DNA of 64,000 nucleotides, taken from NCBI RefSeq assembly GCF_000715075.1, contig NC_134082.1, forward strand, positions 211,057,948 to 211,121,947. Reading direction: 5' to 3'. Numbering within the stretch: the first letter of the stretch is position 1; each line of letters begins with the position of its first letter. This stretch comes from Nicotiana tabacum (taxonomy: Eukaryota; Streptophyta; Magnoliopsida; Solanales; Solanaceae). The notes below the pieces were generated by a model. The model was not told where the DNA came from. It did no database searches and saw only the letters and a program-made list of their open reading frames with translations. Of this stretch, positions 48,285-60,171 are shown one piece after another. The position numbers and the translations under genes are program-made.

Positions 48285-50144
48285 CTAAGATTGGATGCAT
48301 AGCCAAAGTGACTGTCTTGCTAGAATAGCACGACACGGAGATAGCCAATCCATGCCCAAAATGACATCAAAATCCACCATGCTCAATAGCAATAGATCCA
48401 CTCGGGTCTCCAAACCCCCAATAGTCACCATACATGACCGGTACACACGGTCTACAACAACAGTATCGCACACTAGGGTAGATACATGAACAGGTAAAGC
48501 AAGAAACTCACGGGGCGTACCCAAATAACGAGCAAAGTATGATGACACATAAGAAAAGGTGGAACCAGGATCAAATAATACAGAGACATCTCTGTGGCAG
48601 ACTGAAACAATACCTGTAATGACAGCATCTGAAGCAATAGCATCTGGCCTGCTAGGAAGTGCATAGAAATGGGCTTGACCACCCCCTGATCGACCTCCCC
48701 CTCTGGGCGACCCCTAGCTGCATGACCTCTACCCCTAGCTGGCTGGGCGGGTGGTGAGGTAACTGGAGTAGTAGTCGAGGGCTGACCCCTCTGCTGAGAT
48801 GAACTAGCCATACGACGAGGACATTGTCTCCACACATGTCCAAACTCTCCACACTCATAACAACTCCCAAGTGCTGGAGAAGGGGACTGAAGGGAACCCC
48901 TCGCACCGGAGTGACCAGCTGATGCACTCAGCATAGAAGAACCCTGAGCTGACGGGGCACGAGATGAACTTTGGGCTGGAAGGGCACTGAGTGATGACTC
49001 GCCCCGCTGAGATCCATGATGACCATGACCCGAAGATGCCCCGCGATACTCTGGGCGGGCTGACTGAGCATGCCTGAAAGAACGGCCTCTACCATGCTGA
49101 AACTAACCCCTCGAAGAAGCACCACTATAACTGCCAGATCCTCGAGGCTTCTTGGCCTCCCTCTCCTCTCGATCCTAATGGCGAACCGTCTCAATCTCGC
49201 GAGCGATATCGAACACCTCCTCGAACGTAGCACCCAACACCCTCTCTAGGGTCATAAGAATATGGAGGTGATAGTTAAGGCCATCAACAAATCTCCTGAT
49301 CCTCTCACGATCTGTCGGAACCATCCAAATGGCATGACGAGCCAACTTAGAAAACCTCGACTCATACTGTGACACAGTCATATCCCATTATCGCAACCAC
49401 TCAAACTATCTATGTAGCTCCTCTCTGCGGGACTGCGGCACTTACTTCTCCAAGAAGAGAGTGGAGAACTGCTGCCAAGTAAGGGGCACTGCTCCAACCG
49501 GCCTACGCCTCTCATACGCCTCCCACTATGTGAAGGCAGCCCCAGTAAACTGAAATTTGGTAAATGCCACACCACTAGTCTCAAGAATTTGCTGTACGGA
49601 GCATCCGCTGACACTTATCAAGAAAACCCTGGGCATACTCTACCTCGACACTACTGAATGACGGAGGCTGGAGTCTACCAAACCTCTCAAGGCGATGCTG
49701 CTCATCATCCGACATAACTGGCACAATAAACTCCTGAGCTAGTGCAACCGACTGAGATGGAGGTGCCCCCGGTGTCTGTAGTCCCTGCACTACTTGCTCA
49801 GGTATGCGAGCAGCGGGGATCTGATTGCCTCCCTCGGCCTGTGAAGTAGCTGCTGCTGTAGTGGCTGAAACTGCCTGAGCCAGGCCAGTGCAAACTGATA
49901 TGATCTGTGCCAAGGCCTCTTGAAGACCCGGAACCACGATAGGCATAACTGGTGCCTGAACTGGTGCTGCTGGAGCATCCATAGCGGGAACCTGATCCGG
50001 AGCCGGGGCAGCCGGTGCATCAACAGGTGCTGCCCTTGCTGCTCTACCTCTTCCATGTCCATGACCGCGTCCACGGCCCATGGTGGCCTCAATGGGTGGC
50101 ACTGGTGGTCGTCCACCTCATCCGGTAGCTCGCGTCCTCACCAT
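48285..50144 (-). pseudogene. Element C gag and N-terminal protease
   Basis: Starts at ATG 50144 (MVRTRATG then TGA where CGA would give Arg). A GRGRGHGHGRGRAARAAP basic stretch and an Ala/Pro/Gln-rich region follow, then RFGRLQPPSFSS and YAQGFLDKCQRML, and the gag core MTVSQYESRFSKLARHA near 49381. A CCHC knuckle, CYECGEFGHVWRQC, lies near 48865-48820. The protease active site is intact here, LFDPGSTFSYVSSYFA near 48590-48535, followed by GLETRVDLLLLSMVDFDVILGMDW. It breaks off near 48285. Several stops and shifts make it inactive. Confidence 0.86.
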
Positions 50145-50331
50145 CTGTGAGAGAATGGAATATCAGAAGTTTAGTACTCGGACCAACAAGTTCGCACGAT
50201 AAGAGTTTCAAGAATATGAAATTTTTCCTAAAGGTTCTGCAGCCTCTCGAGGATAAATACAGACGTCTCCGTACCGATCCGCGAGACTCTACTAAACCTG
50301 CTCATGACTCGTGAGACCTAAGTAACCTAGG

Positions 50332-50343
50332 TTCTGATATCAA
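50332..50343 (-). other. Primer binding site, element C (degraded)
   Basis: On the minus strand TTGATATCAGAA-like sequence stands where TGGTATCAGAGC is expected, just after the LTR. Two or three changes from the tRNA-iMet complement. Confidence 0.6.
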
Positions 50344-50345
50344 CT

Positions 50346-52358
50346 TGTCACGACCCAATCCCCGAAGCCGGTCGTGATGGCGCCTCTCACGGAGACAAGG
50401 CAAGCTAAACCAAAACGGAACACCTCTTTTAAATAGTTAACCATCATAAACAATAGTAACATATAATATAATGTTCATAAATTGCGGAATTTAACGATAA
50501 TAACAGCAGGAACCATCCCAATGCAGCCCAAACCGGGGTGTCACAAGTCATGAGCTACTATAGAATCTGCTATAGGTCTACTAGTACGGAATCTGATACA
50601 ACAATCTGAAGAAAACATAAATGATAGAGGATAAGAGAGACAAGGGGCTGCGGACGTCAACAGCTACCTCGTAACTCCAAATCACTGCCTAGCCTGGAAG
50701 GAATCAACGCTCAGGTGCGGACTCTGCTATACCTGAATCTACACACACGGTGCAGGGAGTAATGTGAGTACTCCGACTCAGTGAGTAATAATTACAAATA
50801 ATGGCTGAAAGTATGAAAACACGTAAAGGCATAAAGCAATTCCATATCAAGCAGTAAAATCACTTAAAGTAGTAAATCAATGAAGAAATCAAATGATATT
50901 CCTTTTTAAAACAAGTAAAACAGGTAATTAACAAGTAGAAATTCGCCCCTCGGGCACAGTATCAATCGCTCTGCATAGTATCAGCCCCTCGGGCTCACTC
51001 TCAGTAGAGTATCAGCCCCTTGGGCTACCTCACAATCACTCAGCATAGTGGTCAGCCATTGTTACCTGACCAAATTGCATCATACAGTGTCATTGTTACC
51101 ACTGTTTCAAATCACATGGGTACCCGCGCTCACTGTGGGTGTGCAGACTCCAGAGGGGCCCCTTACGGCCCAAGCGCTATATCAAGCCACCTCGTGGCAT
51201 CATCACTCAACATATCCTCACATCACTCAAGCCACTGCATGGCATAAATAGTATCTCAAGCCCTCGGCCTCATATCACTCAGCATATCCTCACATATGGC
51301 CCTCGGCCTTACTCAGTCCAGAAATTATCATAAGCCTCTTGGGCATTAGTAAAACAGTAGTTCTCAGCCCAAAACATGATGTAGAAATATCATTTAAGTT
51401 TCAAATGTGAGTAAAAGTGGCTGAGTTTGTAAAACAGTAGATATCAACAGGACTGAGTTCAAATAATAAGTCAAGCAGTAAGGAAACAGTGATAAAATTC
51501 CCCGAAGGGTTCAAATAGTTGGCACGAAACCCAAATATGGCAATCAACCCAAATCATGATGATAACAAATGAATTTTAGTCAAATATTCAGTAAAGTCAT
51601 CAATCGGGATGGACCAAGTCACAATCCCCAGTAGTGAAAGACCCCACGCTCAACATCCAGCGCGTATCTTGCCTCAATATAGCACTATGATGTGCAATCC
51701 GGGGTTTCAAACCCTCAGGACATCATTTACAACCATTACTCACCTCGAACCGGCTAATTCTCTAGCTCGCAATGCCTTTGCCCCTTGAATTGGCCTCCAC
51801 GCGTGTCGAATCTATCAAAAATCAGAACGAATATGTCACAATATGCTAATGAAACTAAGAACGTCCAACTTCTATATTCGATGCAAAAACCTATCAAGTC
51901 CGATTGACTTCAAATTTTGCACATAAGTCATAAATGACATAACAAAGCTATGAAAATTTTCAGAACTGGATTCTGACCCAAATATCAAAAAGTCAAATCT
52001 CTGGTCAAACTTAAGAAATCTTTAACCTTAGATTTCTAGATTCCGTGAAATGACGATAATTTGATATAGGGACCTCCAAATTTGATTTCGGGCATATGAC
52101 CAAGTCCCAAATCACGATACGAAACTACCAGAATGGTCAAAATTTTATCCGGGTTCGTTTGCTCAAAATGTTGACCAAAGTCAACTTAGTTGAGTTTTAA
52201 AGCTCTAGTTCACAATTTTATCCATTTTTTACATAAGAACCTTCCGGAAAATTATACAGACTGTGCATGCAAGTCAAAGATTTATTGATAGCGCTTTTTA
52301 AGGTATTAAAATACCGAGATAATTATTTAAATTAAAGATTACATTTTGGGTCATCACA
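50346..52358 (-). repeat. Element C 5' LTR (2013 bp)
   Basis: On the minus strand it runs from TGTGATGACCC (52358) to GGGTCGTGACA (50346). It contains an array of GCCCCTCGGGC-type words (50943-51030) and CTCAAGCCAC/CCTCGGCC words (51180-51310). An inserted stretch at about 51047-51117 ('gtggtcagccattgttacc') is absent from copy A. No partner LTR is present. Confidence 0.9.
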
Positions 52359-52784
52359 AAAAATAGTGTAATCACCTATTTCACGCCGTGAATACAGTCG
52401 AATATAGTCGAATACAATAATCTGTCCAGCTGTAATCCTATGTTTCACTCCATGAATACGGTCGAATTCACTTGAATACAACAACTAATTAGCTGGACTT
52501 CCCTGATTCACGCCTATTTTTGCTACTGTATTCATGAATACAATAGCTTAAATACATCAAATACATTTTATAACCATATAAAATGTATCTATAATCCGTA
52601 ATATAGCAAATGGTATCTATAGATGGCTAATTACTACTAAAAATAGTGCTTTATAAAAATTTCCCTTAAGAAAAGAAAGAAAAAGAAAAAAGTATGGACG
52701 GGTACAGTCCAGAGGTTGTGGCCCGTTACACCCAATAAAAATGGGCTTTCAACACTTACCTTTTAATATTGATAAAATTGTATG
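52359..52784. other. Unclassified repeat-like spacer
   Basis: Several 'tgaatacagtcgaatac' variants near 52390-52560, then 'aaaatagtgctttataaaaattt'. It looks like a small Solanaceae non-autonomous element, but I could not fix paired ends. No gene. Confidence 0.4.
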
Positions 52785-53907
52785 GCGTAGCCAGTTTTAC
52801 GGCTGGCTATCGAAAAATAGCCAGCGATCTAAATGTAATCGATTTCTAGCCATTTTAACTTGAAATATATTGGTAAATGACATAATTGCCCTTGACCCTT
52901 TTAACATACTGTTTAGTTACTTTTTATCGCCTTTCTCTTTGTTTTTACAACAGTTGTATGGATTTTGCTTCCTGAGAGAGCACTTTTCTTCGAATCTTGT
53001 CTGGGTTAGGTCCAATTTTCTTCAAAATTATGGGTGAGTTTTGTTTTTTTTTACGATAATATGTTAGAATTTTCATTGTTATTAATGGTTCTTTAGGTTT
53101 AATTTTGATTTTCGTACCGTTAGGTTTTAAATATTTGTTGTATTTTAACTTTTATGATTTTTTCTCTGTTCATTAGTTGTCTTATTTCTGGTAATTTTGT
53201 AACTATATTATTAGTTTTATATTGTGATGTTGTAATCGTTGTTTAATCCTAGTATTTTTTACGAGACATCTGTTGTGTATGAATAGTAGACGTCTAATGT
53301 GTGAGTTTTGATTATGTTTTTTTATTAAATTTAGTAAAATTCTATCCAGTATATTATAATGGAAGTCTGTCATGTGAATGTTTGTCTTTTAGTGTGTTAT
53401 ACTGGATGAATATTATAATATAATTTAGTTTTTTTTCATTCCAGTATATTTTACAGGAAGTCTACTGTGTGTAAGTTTTTTCTCCAGTATATTATATAGG
53501 ATGAGCTCTGTTTAGACTAAAATTTTGTTCTCATGTGAATGTTTGTCTTTCAGTGTGTAAGCTTTTTTTGAGTGATTATTTGTCTTCTTATTTTATATTA
53601 TAGGGAATAGTTCCGGTATATAATCCTTAAGCTTTTTCTCTAGTATGTTATACTGGATGATTATTATACTTTGCTTTTTGATTATGTTTCTTCTGTATAC
53701 CCCAGTATTTGTAAGCTGGAGTTTCATATCTTGTAATTTATTATGATCCAGTATATTATGCTGGAAGACTGTAATCTGTAAACTTTGTTGTCCTGTTCAT
53801 TTTAGTGGATGAGTTCTATTTATAATTTATTTCTCATATATATACTGGATTATGATTTTGTTTACTTATCTAATTTGTTATATATTTTTTTTCATGATTT
53901 CATAGAA
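52785..53907 (+). repeat. MULE 5' region and leader with TCCAGTATATTATACTGGA variants
   Basis: Starts near 'agccagttttacggctggc' (52791-52809), itself an inverted repeat like that at 19938. From 53345 to 53840 it holds at least eight variants of the palindrome: 'ccagtatattataatgga' 53349, 'tccagtatattatgctgga' 53747, and others with one half missing. It is non-coding and AT-rich, and precedes the first ATG of the DUF1985-like gene. Confidence 0.6.
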
Positions 53908-56900
53908 ATGGAATCTTCAAGTAGGATATTGAAGGTACATATTTCTGTAATGTTCAAGTTTTTATCTTAAAATTATATGAAATGTTGCTTATATGTGTTG
54001 TATTTTGATTTTAGGGGGGAGATAGATTTTATGATTTTACCAAGTGGTTTCCTGCTGATTGTTATTGGAAAGGTGATCGAAATTTTAAGAAAACTATTTT
54101 GTTGTTTTTGTGTGGAACTAAAATGGATCAATTAAAAACGGTGTATTTGGGAAATTTTTAGAATTGAATAAGGTGGGTCACTCTGGGAAGTTGACTCACT
54201 GTATGTTGCTTTCCCAAGTATTTTACAAGGATAAAACTAAAATGGTTTTTAGAGTTTTTGGGAATGACGTAGAATTTACAGAAGATGATTTCCATTTTAT
54301 TACCGGGTTGAAGATTGAGGCATCTGATTATAGTTTTGTTGATAATAGAGAGAACCGTTTGAAGGAACGATATTTCTTTGATGTTAAGAAGGGTTAGAAG
54401 GTAGATAATTTGTATGAGTTTATGAAAAAACGTTCTCGACTCCGTGCTAGTGCAACAGATGATGTAAGTGTTGATGTCGAGGTCTGCGATGAAGATGCAG
54501 TAAAGCTTGTTGAGATTTATATATTAGAAGCTGTACTTTTGGGTAAAGACCATATTAGAAATATAAGTGATCGTTTTATGAAAATCATAGTCGACGCAGA
54601 ACTTTGTGCTTCTTTTCCATAGGGCAGTTTTTGCTTTGAAGAGTTTATTGATAATTTGTCTCATCTTCTATCAACTCAGTCGGTAAAAAAGAAAACAGTT
54701 GATAGAATCGCATCTTATACGGCACTTGGATTCCCATTTTTGTTTAATGTATGGACAATGGAAGTCTTTAATGATTTCTGTCAATATTCAAAATATGAGG
54801 ATCAGGGGCCAATTAGGATGTTGTCTTACTCCAGCATTAGATGTCCAAAATATGACACACTTTTCAATGATTTCTTTACTAAAGCAAGTGTAAGTTAATA
54901 GTATGTGAATTTTTAATATATACTTGTGCTCATATATTTTGTTTTAGTCTAATAATTGATCTTTCTGTTTAATTTATAGAACTTTAAGCTTTTCAAAGTG
55001 AATCAATCATATCTTCTCCAACCTTCATCAAAAGTTAATGTTAGCGACATTGTCAATGTAAGTACTTGTTTCTCGATTTTATTTAGTTTTGCTTTTCATT
55101 AATCTCTACTATCGTATAATAGATTTATGTTCTAATAACTTGCATTTAAAATTATGTTTCCTGTAAATTATTTTATTACCTTTTAATCGAAGTCTGATAT
55201 GTTTAAGCTTGTTGTCCAGTATATTCTGAAGGCTTATATTATATAGGAAAGCTATTTTCTGAAGGATTATTTCCCAATTTTTTATACTGTGTGGTTTTTT
55301 ATTCCAGTATATTTTATAGGAAGTCTTTTGAATGGAAGCTTGTTGTCTAGTATGTTATACTGGATGAATTCATTTCATCCAGTGTATTATACTGGAAGAC
55401 TGCCATCTGTAAGCTATTTTTCCGATAAGTTATACTGGATAAGTATAATATATTTCATTTTGTTATATTTTTCAGTTATAATAATTTACTGTACAAAATT
55501 ATATGCTACCCTTCTTGAATTGTGTTTAAACTCAATAAGAATGTTTATGTATTATGATGCTTAATTCTTACTATTTTTCTTTTCTTTTCAGAGGGTATCT
55601 GCCAAAGTTGAAGGCATTGTACGTGCAGATCATGTTAATTTTAAAACAAAGATGAAGAAAAACATTAAACATGTTAAGAACTCTGTTAAGGTAATTAACT
55701 AGTTTGGCAATTTATTTTAGTGTTGATTTCATTCATATAATAATATATTGTATTCATTGTTGCAAGTTATTAACGAGAAGCTTGATGTTGTTCTAAAGTT
55801 TATTGAAAATGTTAAAAAAGAAAGTAAAAAGAAATATCATCATGGCTTGGTGAATACTGAAAATGAAAGCAATGAATTATAAGATTCTTCCAGATTTTCA
55901 AATGAAGAACATGACAAAAGTAGTGAACATCAAAATAGTGAAAGTAATGAACAAGGAGATTATATTGATGGAGAGAATAATTCTGATAGAGATATTGCTC
56001 ATTTGCCGGGTGACAAACTGGATGAACAAGAGGAAGATGTTGAGTTACGAAAACAGGATGAGCAGTTTAATAAGGATTTTGAGGATGCAGGACCTTCTAT
56101 TTCAATGGCACAAATCAAGGATATTGAGTCCGTCCGTGAAGAGGCAAATAAAAAAACTGATAATGAATGTCGAGCACATTTTGATTCAATACCATTAGCC
56201 ATGGATATTGATTCAGTTCATGGAGCACAAGTTACTGAAGAAGTTGTAGTAGCCAGTGAAATTTTATTGGAAGGTCCTTGTCACGAAATAAGACCAGAAT
56301 GTAATGTTGTTGAATGATTTCTGACAGATGGTAAAGATGTTGAAGCTATAATAGTTAAAATAGCTGATGAGAAATAAGAGCTTTCTACACCACAGTCCAG
56401 TGAAAAGATTTTGCAAAATACAACAGTTGGATCATTAATTCCATTAGTCATGAATATTGAAATAGTCATAGATGAAGCTGTAGTAGTTGCTGGAGGTTTA
56501 GTGAAAGGTTGTTGTGATGAAGATACTACAAAAAAACATGCAGCAGGTGATGGAATTTCAGTCACAAGTTTTTCTGAGGAAGAAAGAGTAGAATGTAGTG
56601 CACCTGATCAAGTTCTTTCAACTAGTACAGATGTTGATGCTATCATGGCAAAAATAGCTGATGGGACATATAATCTTTCTACACAGAGCGGTGAAAATAT
56701 TTTGCAAAATACCGCAGCTTCATCGTTAATTCCATCAGTCATGGATAGTCAATCATTCTAAGGAGGGCAAAAGAATAAGGATACTGATGAAGCAGCAATA
56801 GTTGTTGGAGGTTTAGAGAAAATTTGTTGTGATGAAAATACTACCAATGAACAAACAGAAGGTGATGGAAATTCATTGAAAATTCCTTGCGATGAAGAAA

Positions 56901-57315
56901 TAATAGAATGTAGTGCACCTGATCAAGTTTAGTCAACTGGTACGGATGTTGCTACTATCTTGCAAAAAATAATTGATGGAACATATCAAATTTCAATGCC
57001 AGAGTGCAGTAAAGATAATAAGGAAAATAGTGGAGATGTGTCATCAATGCTACCAGCCATGGATATTCAATTACTCCATGATGCACAAAATAAGAAATGC
57101 AGTGATCAAGGTGAACCAAGTGGTACAGATGTAGTGAATGGTCCTTTTTGTAATGAATAAAAAGCAGACTGTAGTCCAGATGAGACTGATCTTACAGCTT
57201 ATACTGATATTGATTCTCTTATTATAAAAATAAATGATGTGACATATGACACATGGTCACCACAATCCAATCAAAATATTTTGCAAAATACTGTAATTGC
57301 AGTCTCTTAGGGAAG
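53908..57315 (+). pseudogene. DUF1985-type MULE-borne gene (Ulp1/KAONASHI-like), 3' end lost
   Basis: Exons fit GT-AG: 53908-53934, 54015-54889, 54980-55057, 55592-55690, then from about 55767 onward. The N part, FYDFTKWFPADCYWKG...FRVFGNDVEFTEDDFHFITGLKI, is typical of DUF1985, found in plants at the front of Ulp1-like SUMO protease ORFs carried by MULEs. The later part is acidic and built of tandem repeats of about 100 residues. A frameshift near 54160 and stops near 54397, 54620, 55880, 56315, 56376, 56760, 56930 and 57160 show decay. The expected C-terminal C48 protease is not seen; the sequence is cut by element D at 57328. Introns carry the MULE palindrome (e.g. 55377-55395). Function unknown. 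Confidence 0.7.
56190..57315 (+). repeat. Coding tandem repeats of about 260-315 bp in the DUF1985-type gene
   Basis: Unit starts at 56336, 56630, 56945 and 57206, each opening with GAT-GTT/ATT-GA and coding D(V/I)xxI(I/M)xKIxDxTY-like sequence, then ILQNT, SLIP.VMD, CCDE and ECSAPDQV. A partial unit precedes from about 56190 (PLAMDIDSVHGAQ, matching PAMDIQLLHDAQ at 57055). Unit lengths are 294, 315 and 261 bp; phase is kept between units, which points to repetition under coding constraint before decay. Confidence 0.8.
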
Positions 57316-57327
57316 TGGAACAGATGC

Positions 57328-60156
57328 TATAATGACCCGACCAGTCATTTTGAGCTCTAGCGCGTCGTTCAGTAGTCTGAGGCCATTAGCAGCTTTATTT
57401 GAGGTATTATGACTTGTACTCGTGGTCGGAATTAAATTCCGGAAAGTTCAGAGTTGATTTGGATAGAGAATTCTCATTTCGTAAGCTTTAAGTTGGAAGA
57501 ATTAACTAAGATTGGATTTCAGACTAAACGACCTCAGAATCAAGATTTGAAGGTTCCAGCAGGTTTGTATGATAATTTTGGACTTGGGTGTATGCCCGGA
57601 TCGGGTTTTGGATGAACCGGGAGTATTTTGGTGCATGTTGTAGAAGTTAGCATTTTGGAAGAAATTTCATAAGTATGGCTTGAAGTGCATTTCAATGTTA
57701 TCGATGTCCGTTTGGGATTCCGAGTCTGGGAATAGCTCCGTATGGTGATTCTGGAGTTGGGAGCGCGATCGAAAGTGAATTCGGAGGTCCGTAGGTCATT
57801 TTGAAGCCATTTGGCCAAAGACAGAAATTTGAAGGTTTTTGAGAAGTTTGACCGGAAGTGGACTTTTGATATCGGGGTCGGATTCCGATTCCGAAAGTTG
57901 GAGTAGGTCCATAGTATCAAATATGACTTGTATGCAAAATTTGGGGGTCAATCGGACGTGATTTGATAGGTTTAAACATTGAAAGTTGAAGTTTGAAATT
58001 CTAAAGTTCATAAAGCTTGATTGGAGGTTGATTCGTGATTTTAGCATTGTTTGATGTGATTTGAGGCCTCGAGCAAGTCCGTAATGTGTTTTGGGACTGG
58101 ATGGTATGATTGGTTGGGGTCCCGGGGACCTCGAATGGATTTCGAGTGGTTAATGGATAAAAATTTGGAATTTTTGATAGCTGAAGGGGTCTGGTTGCTA
58201 GTATAACTGCTTCTGCGGAGGGTTCACCGTAGAAGCGGCCCCGTAGAAGCGAGGAATTGAACCGCAGAAGCGGTTAGGCATGAAAAGGGCTGGGACCGCA
58301 GATACGGTCGTTTGGCCGCAGATGCGGGATCTCACCTGCGGTGGAGAAGGTGCAGAAGCGGAGAAAGGGCAGCCTAGGAAGGACCGCAGATGCGGTAGTG
58401 CGGCTACACCTGCAAAACCGTAGAATTGATCGAGGGACCGCATGTGCGGAAAGTGCTGAGGCAGTGAAGGTGTTAAAATCGGGGGTTTTGGCCATTTTAC
58501 TCTTCTTGGGGCGATTTTTGGAGAGTTTCAAGAGGGGATTCTCTTCATCAACGATAAGGTAAGCTAACCCCACCTATCTTGAGTTAAATATATTGATCTT
58601 ATATGGATTTGAGCATGAAATTTGTAGAAAACTTGGGGGTTGAGGGAAAACCTAGAAAATTGATATTCTTGGAATTTGACCACGATTTTGGGAATGGAAT
58701 TTAGAGAAAACTATATATTTAAGTTCGTGAGGCTATGGGTAAACTTATTCTTCGAAAATTTTGGAAATCCGGGCACGTGGGCCCAAGGGCATTTTCGTCA
58801 ACTTTTCGATCGGCGTTAGGAATTGTTATAAATTGGATTGTAATGAATAATTGAGTATATATTAATGGATTGGTATCATTAATGACTAGTTTTGGAGCAT
58901 TATGCATCAATTTGAGTCTTCGAAAGGGCGTGGAATGCCGATTATGGATCTTCGGAGCGAGGTGAGTCTCCTTTCTAACCTTGTAAGAGGGAATTGTCCC
59001 CATAGGTGAGTTAATTGGTTATGTGCACTTATTTGTGTGGGCTACGTATGACGAGGTGATGAGAGTCCGTGTATAGCTACTATTATACTTTTGTCCGGGT
59101 AGTTAGGACCCAAGAGCATGTTATACTTGGATTATTTGTGAACTTATTGACAGCTTGAATTGCTTAAATCACATTAAATTAGTAAATGAGTTTCTGAACT
59201 GATTAAACTTCATTTTTCTTAAATGGTTAAATGGGGATTGGCAGTTTTTGGAAAATTTCTCCGTGTGGACTTCTTGGTTGTCAGTCTGTATGTGTTTATT
59301 TTTGGAACGGGTCGAACGTCTCGGTAGATTAAATAGATGCATCTATGGTTCGCGTCGTTCGACCCTCGACAGTGCATAGTTTACTTTCTGTTAGAGCGGG
59401 TCGTACTTCCTCGACATGATTTGCGCATGCTTTTGTTGCTTGCCTTGAGATTATTTGGGTTTGATATTTGCTCTCCCCGACTTGAATAAATGGGAAACTA
59501 TTGGATTATAAATCTTGAGATTTTTAATATAAAAAGGAACTGTCACTTGTTCATGACTTACTTGAAATTACTGTCAATCTTAATAAATCCTTGATTATTC
59601 GCATTAATAATATATCATTATTAGACCACTAGTAAGTGTCGAAGTCGACCTCTTGTCTCTACTTCTTCGAGATTAGATGGGATACTCATTGGGTGCACGT
59701 TGTTTTCGTACTCATACTACACTTCTGTGCATTTTTGGTTGCACAGGCACATGCATCTCTAGTGGCCTACTGGGCGTAGTAGCATGGTTGATTAGAGATT
59801 TAGGTGAGTTACACTTCTCGAGGCGACCCGCAGCCAGCAGAGTCTCTTTCAGTTTTCGGTAGTTATTTTCTGTCCAACATTGTACTCCAGACGGTTGTTG
59901 TATTATATTATTTCCTAGAAACTACTCATGCACTTGTGACACCGGGTTTTGGGAGGATTTTTTGGATTATTAAACGTTAAGTTTTGTTAAAGACTTCATG
60001 GTTTTTGAGTAAATTTTATTATTCATTATTTAATGTATAAAGAAAAATGATTTTAAACAATAAAAGAATTGGAATTTAATTAAGTATTTTCGGTTGGCTT
60101 GCCCGACAGCGGTGTCCGGCACTATCATGACCCTTAGTGGATTTTGGGTCGTGACA
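57328..60156 (+). repeat. Element D 5' LTR (2829 bp)
   Basis: Begins tataatgacccgaccagtca (TG start decayed to TA) and ends 'ttttgggtcgtgaca'. Collinear with the E LTRs, including the palindrome cluster (58206-58450), 'gattttcgtcaacttttcg'-like DNA and 'gataaggtaagcta' at 58553. Confidence 0.92.
58206..58450. promoter_or_regulatory. CCGC-N4-GCGG palindrome cluster in the D LTR
   Basis: The same block as in E, with more decayed units (ACCGTAGAAGCGG, CCGCAGATACGG, CCGCATGTGCGG). The following TATA-like site is also eroded (TTAAAATC at about 58473). Confidence 0.6.
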
Positions 60157-60159
60157 ACG

Positions 60160-60171
60160 TGGTATCAGAGC
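60160..60171 (+). other. Primer binding site, element D
   Basis: TGGTATCAGAGC, a perfect complement to the initiator-Met tRNA end, three bases after the LTR. Confidence 0.92.

Larger units (their letters stand above)
48277..52358 (-). mobile_element. Element C: truncated Ty3/gypsy element (5' LTR, gag, part of protease)
   Basis: A minus-strand fragment: LTR 52358-50346, weak primer site, gag from 50144, and protease up to about 48285, where it ends abruptly against MULE array DNA. RT, integrase and the 3' LTR are gone. Its gag and LTR differ from element B, but the protease block is close, so it is a sister Tekay-like family. The LTR is the same family as copy A at 20198-21718. Confidence 0.88.
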
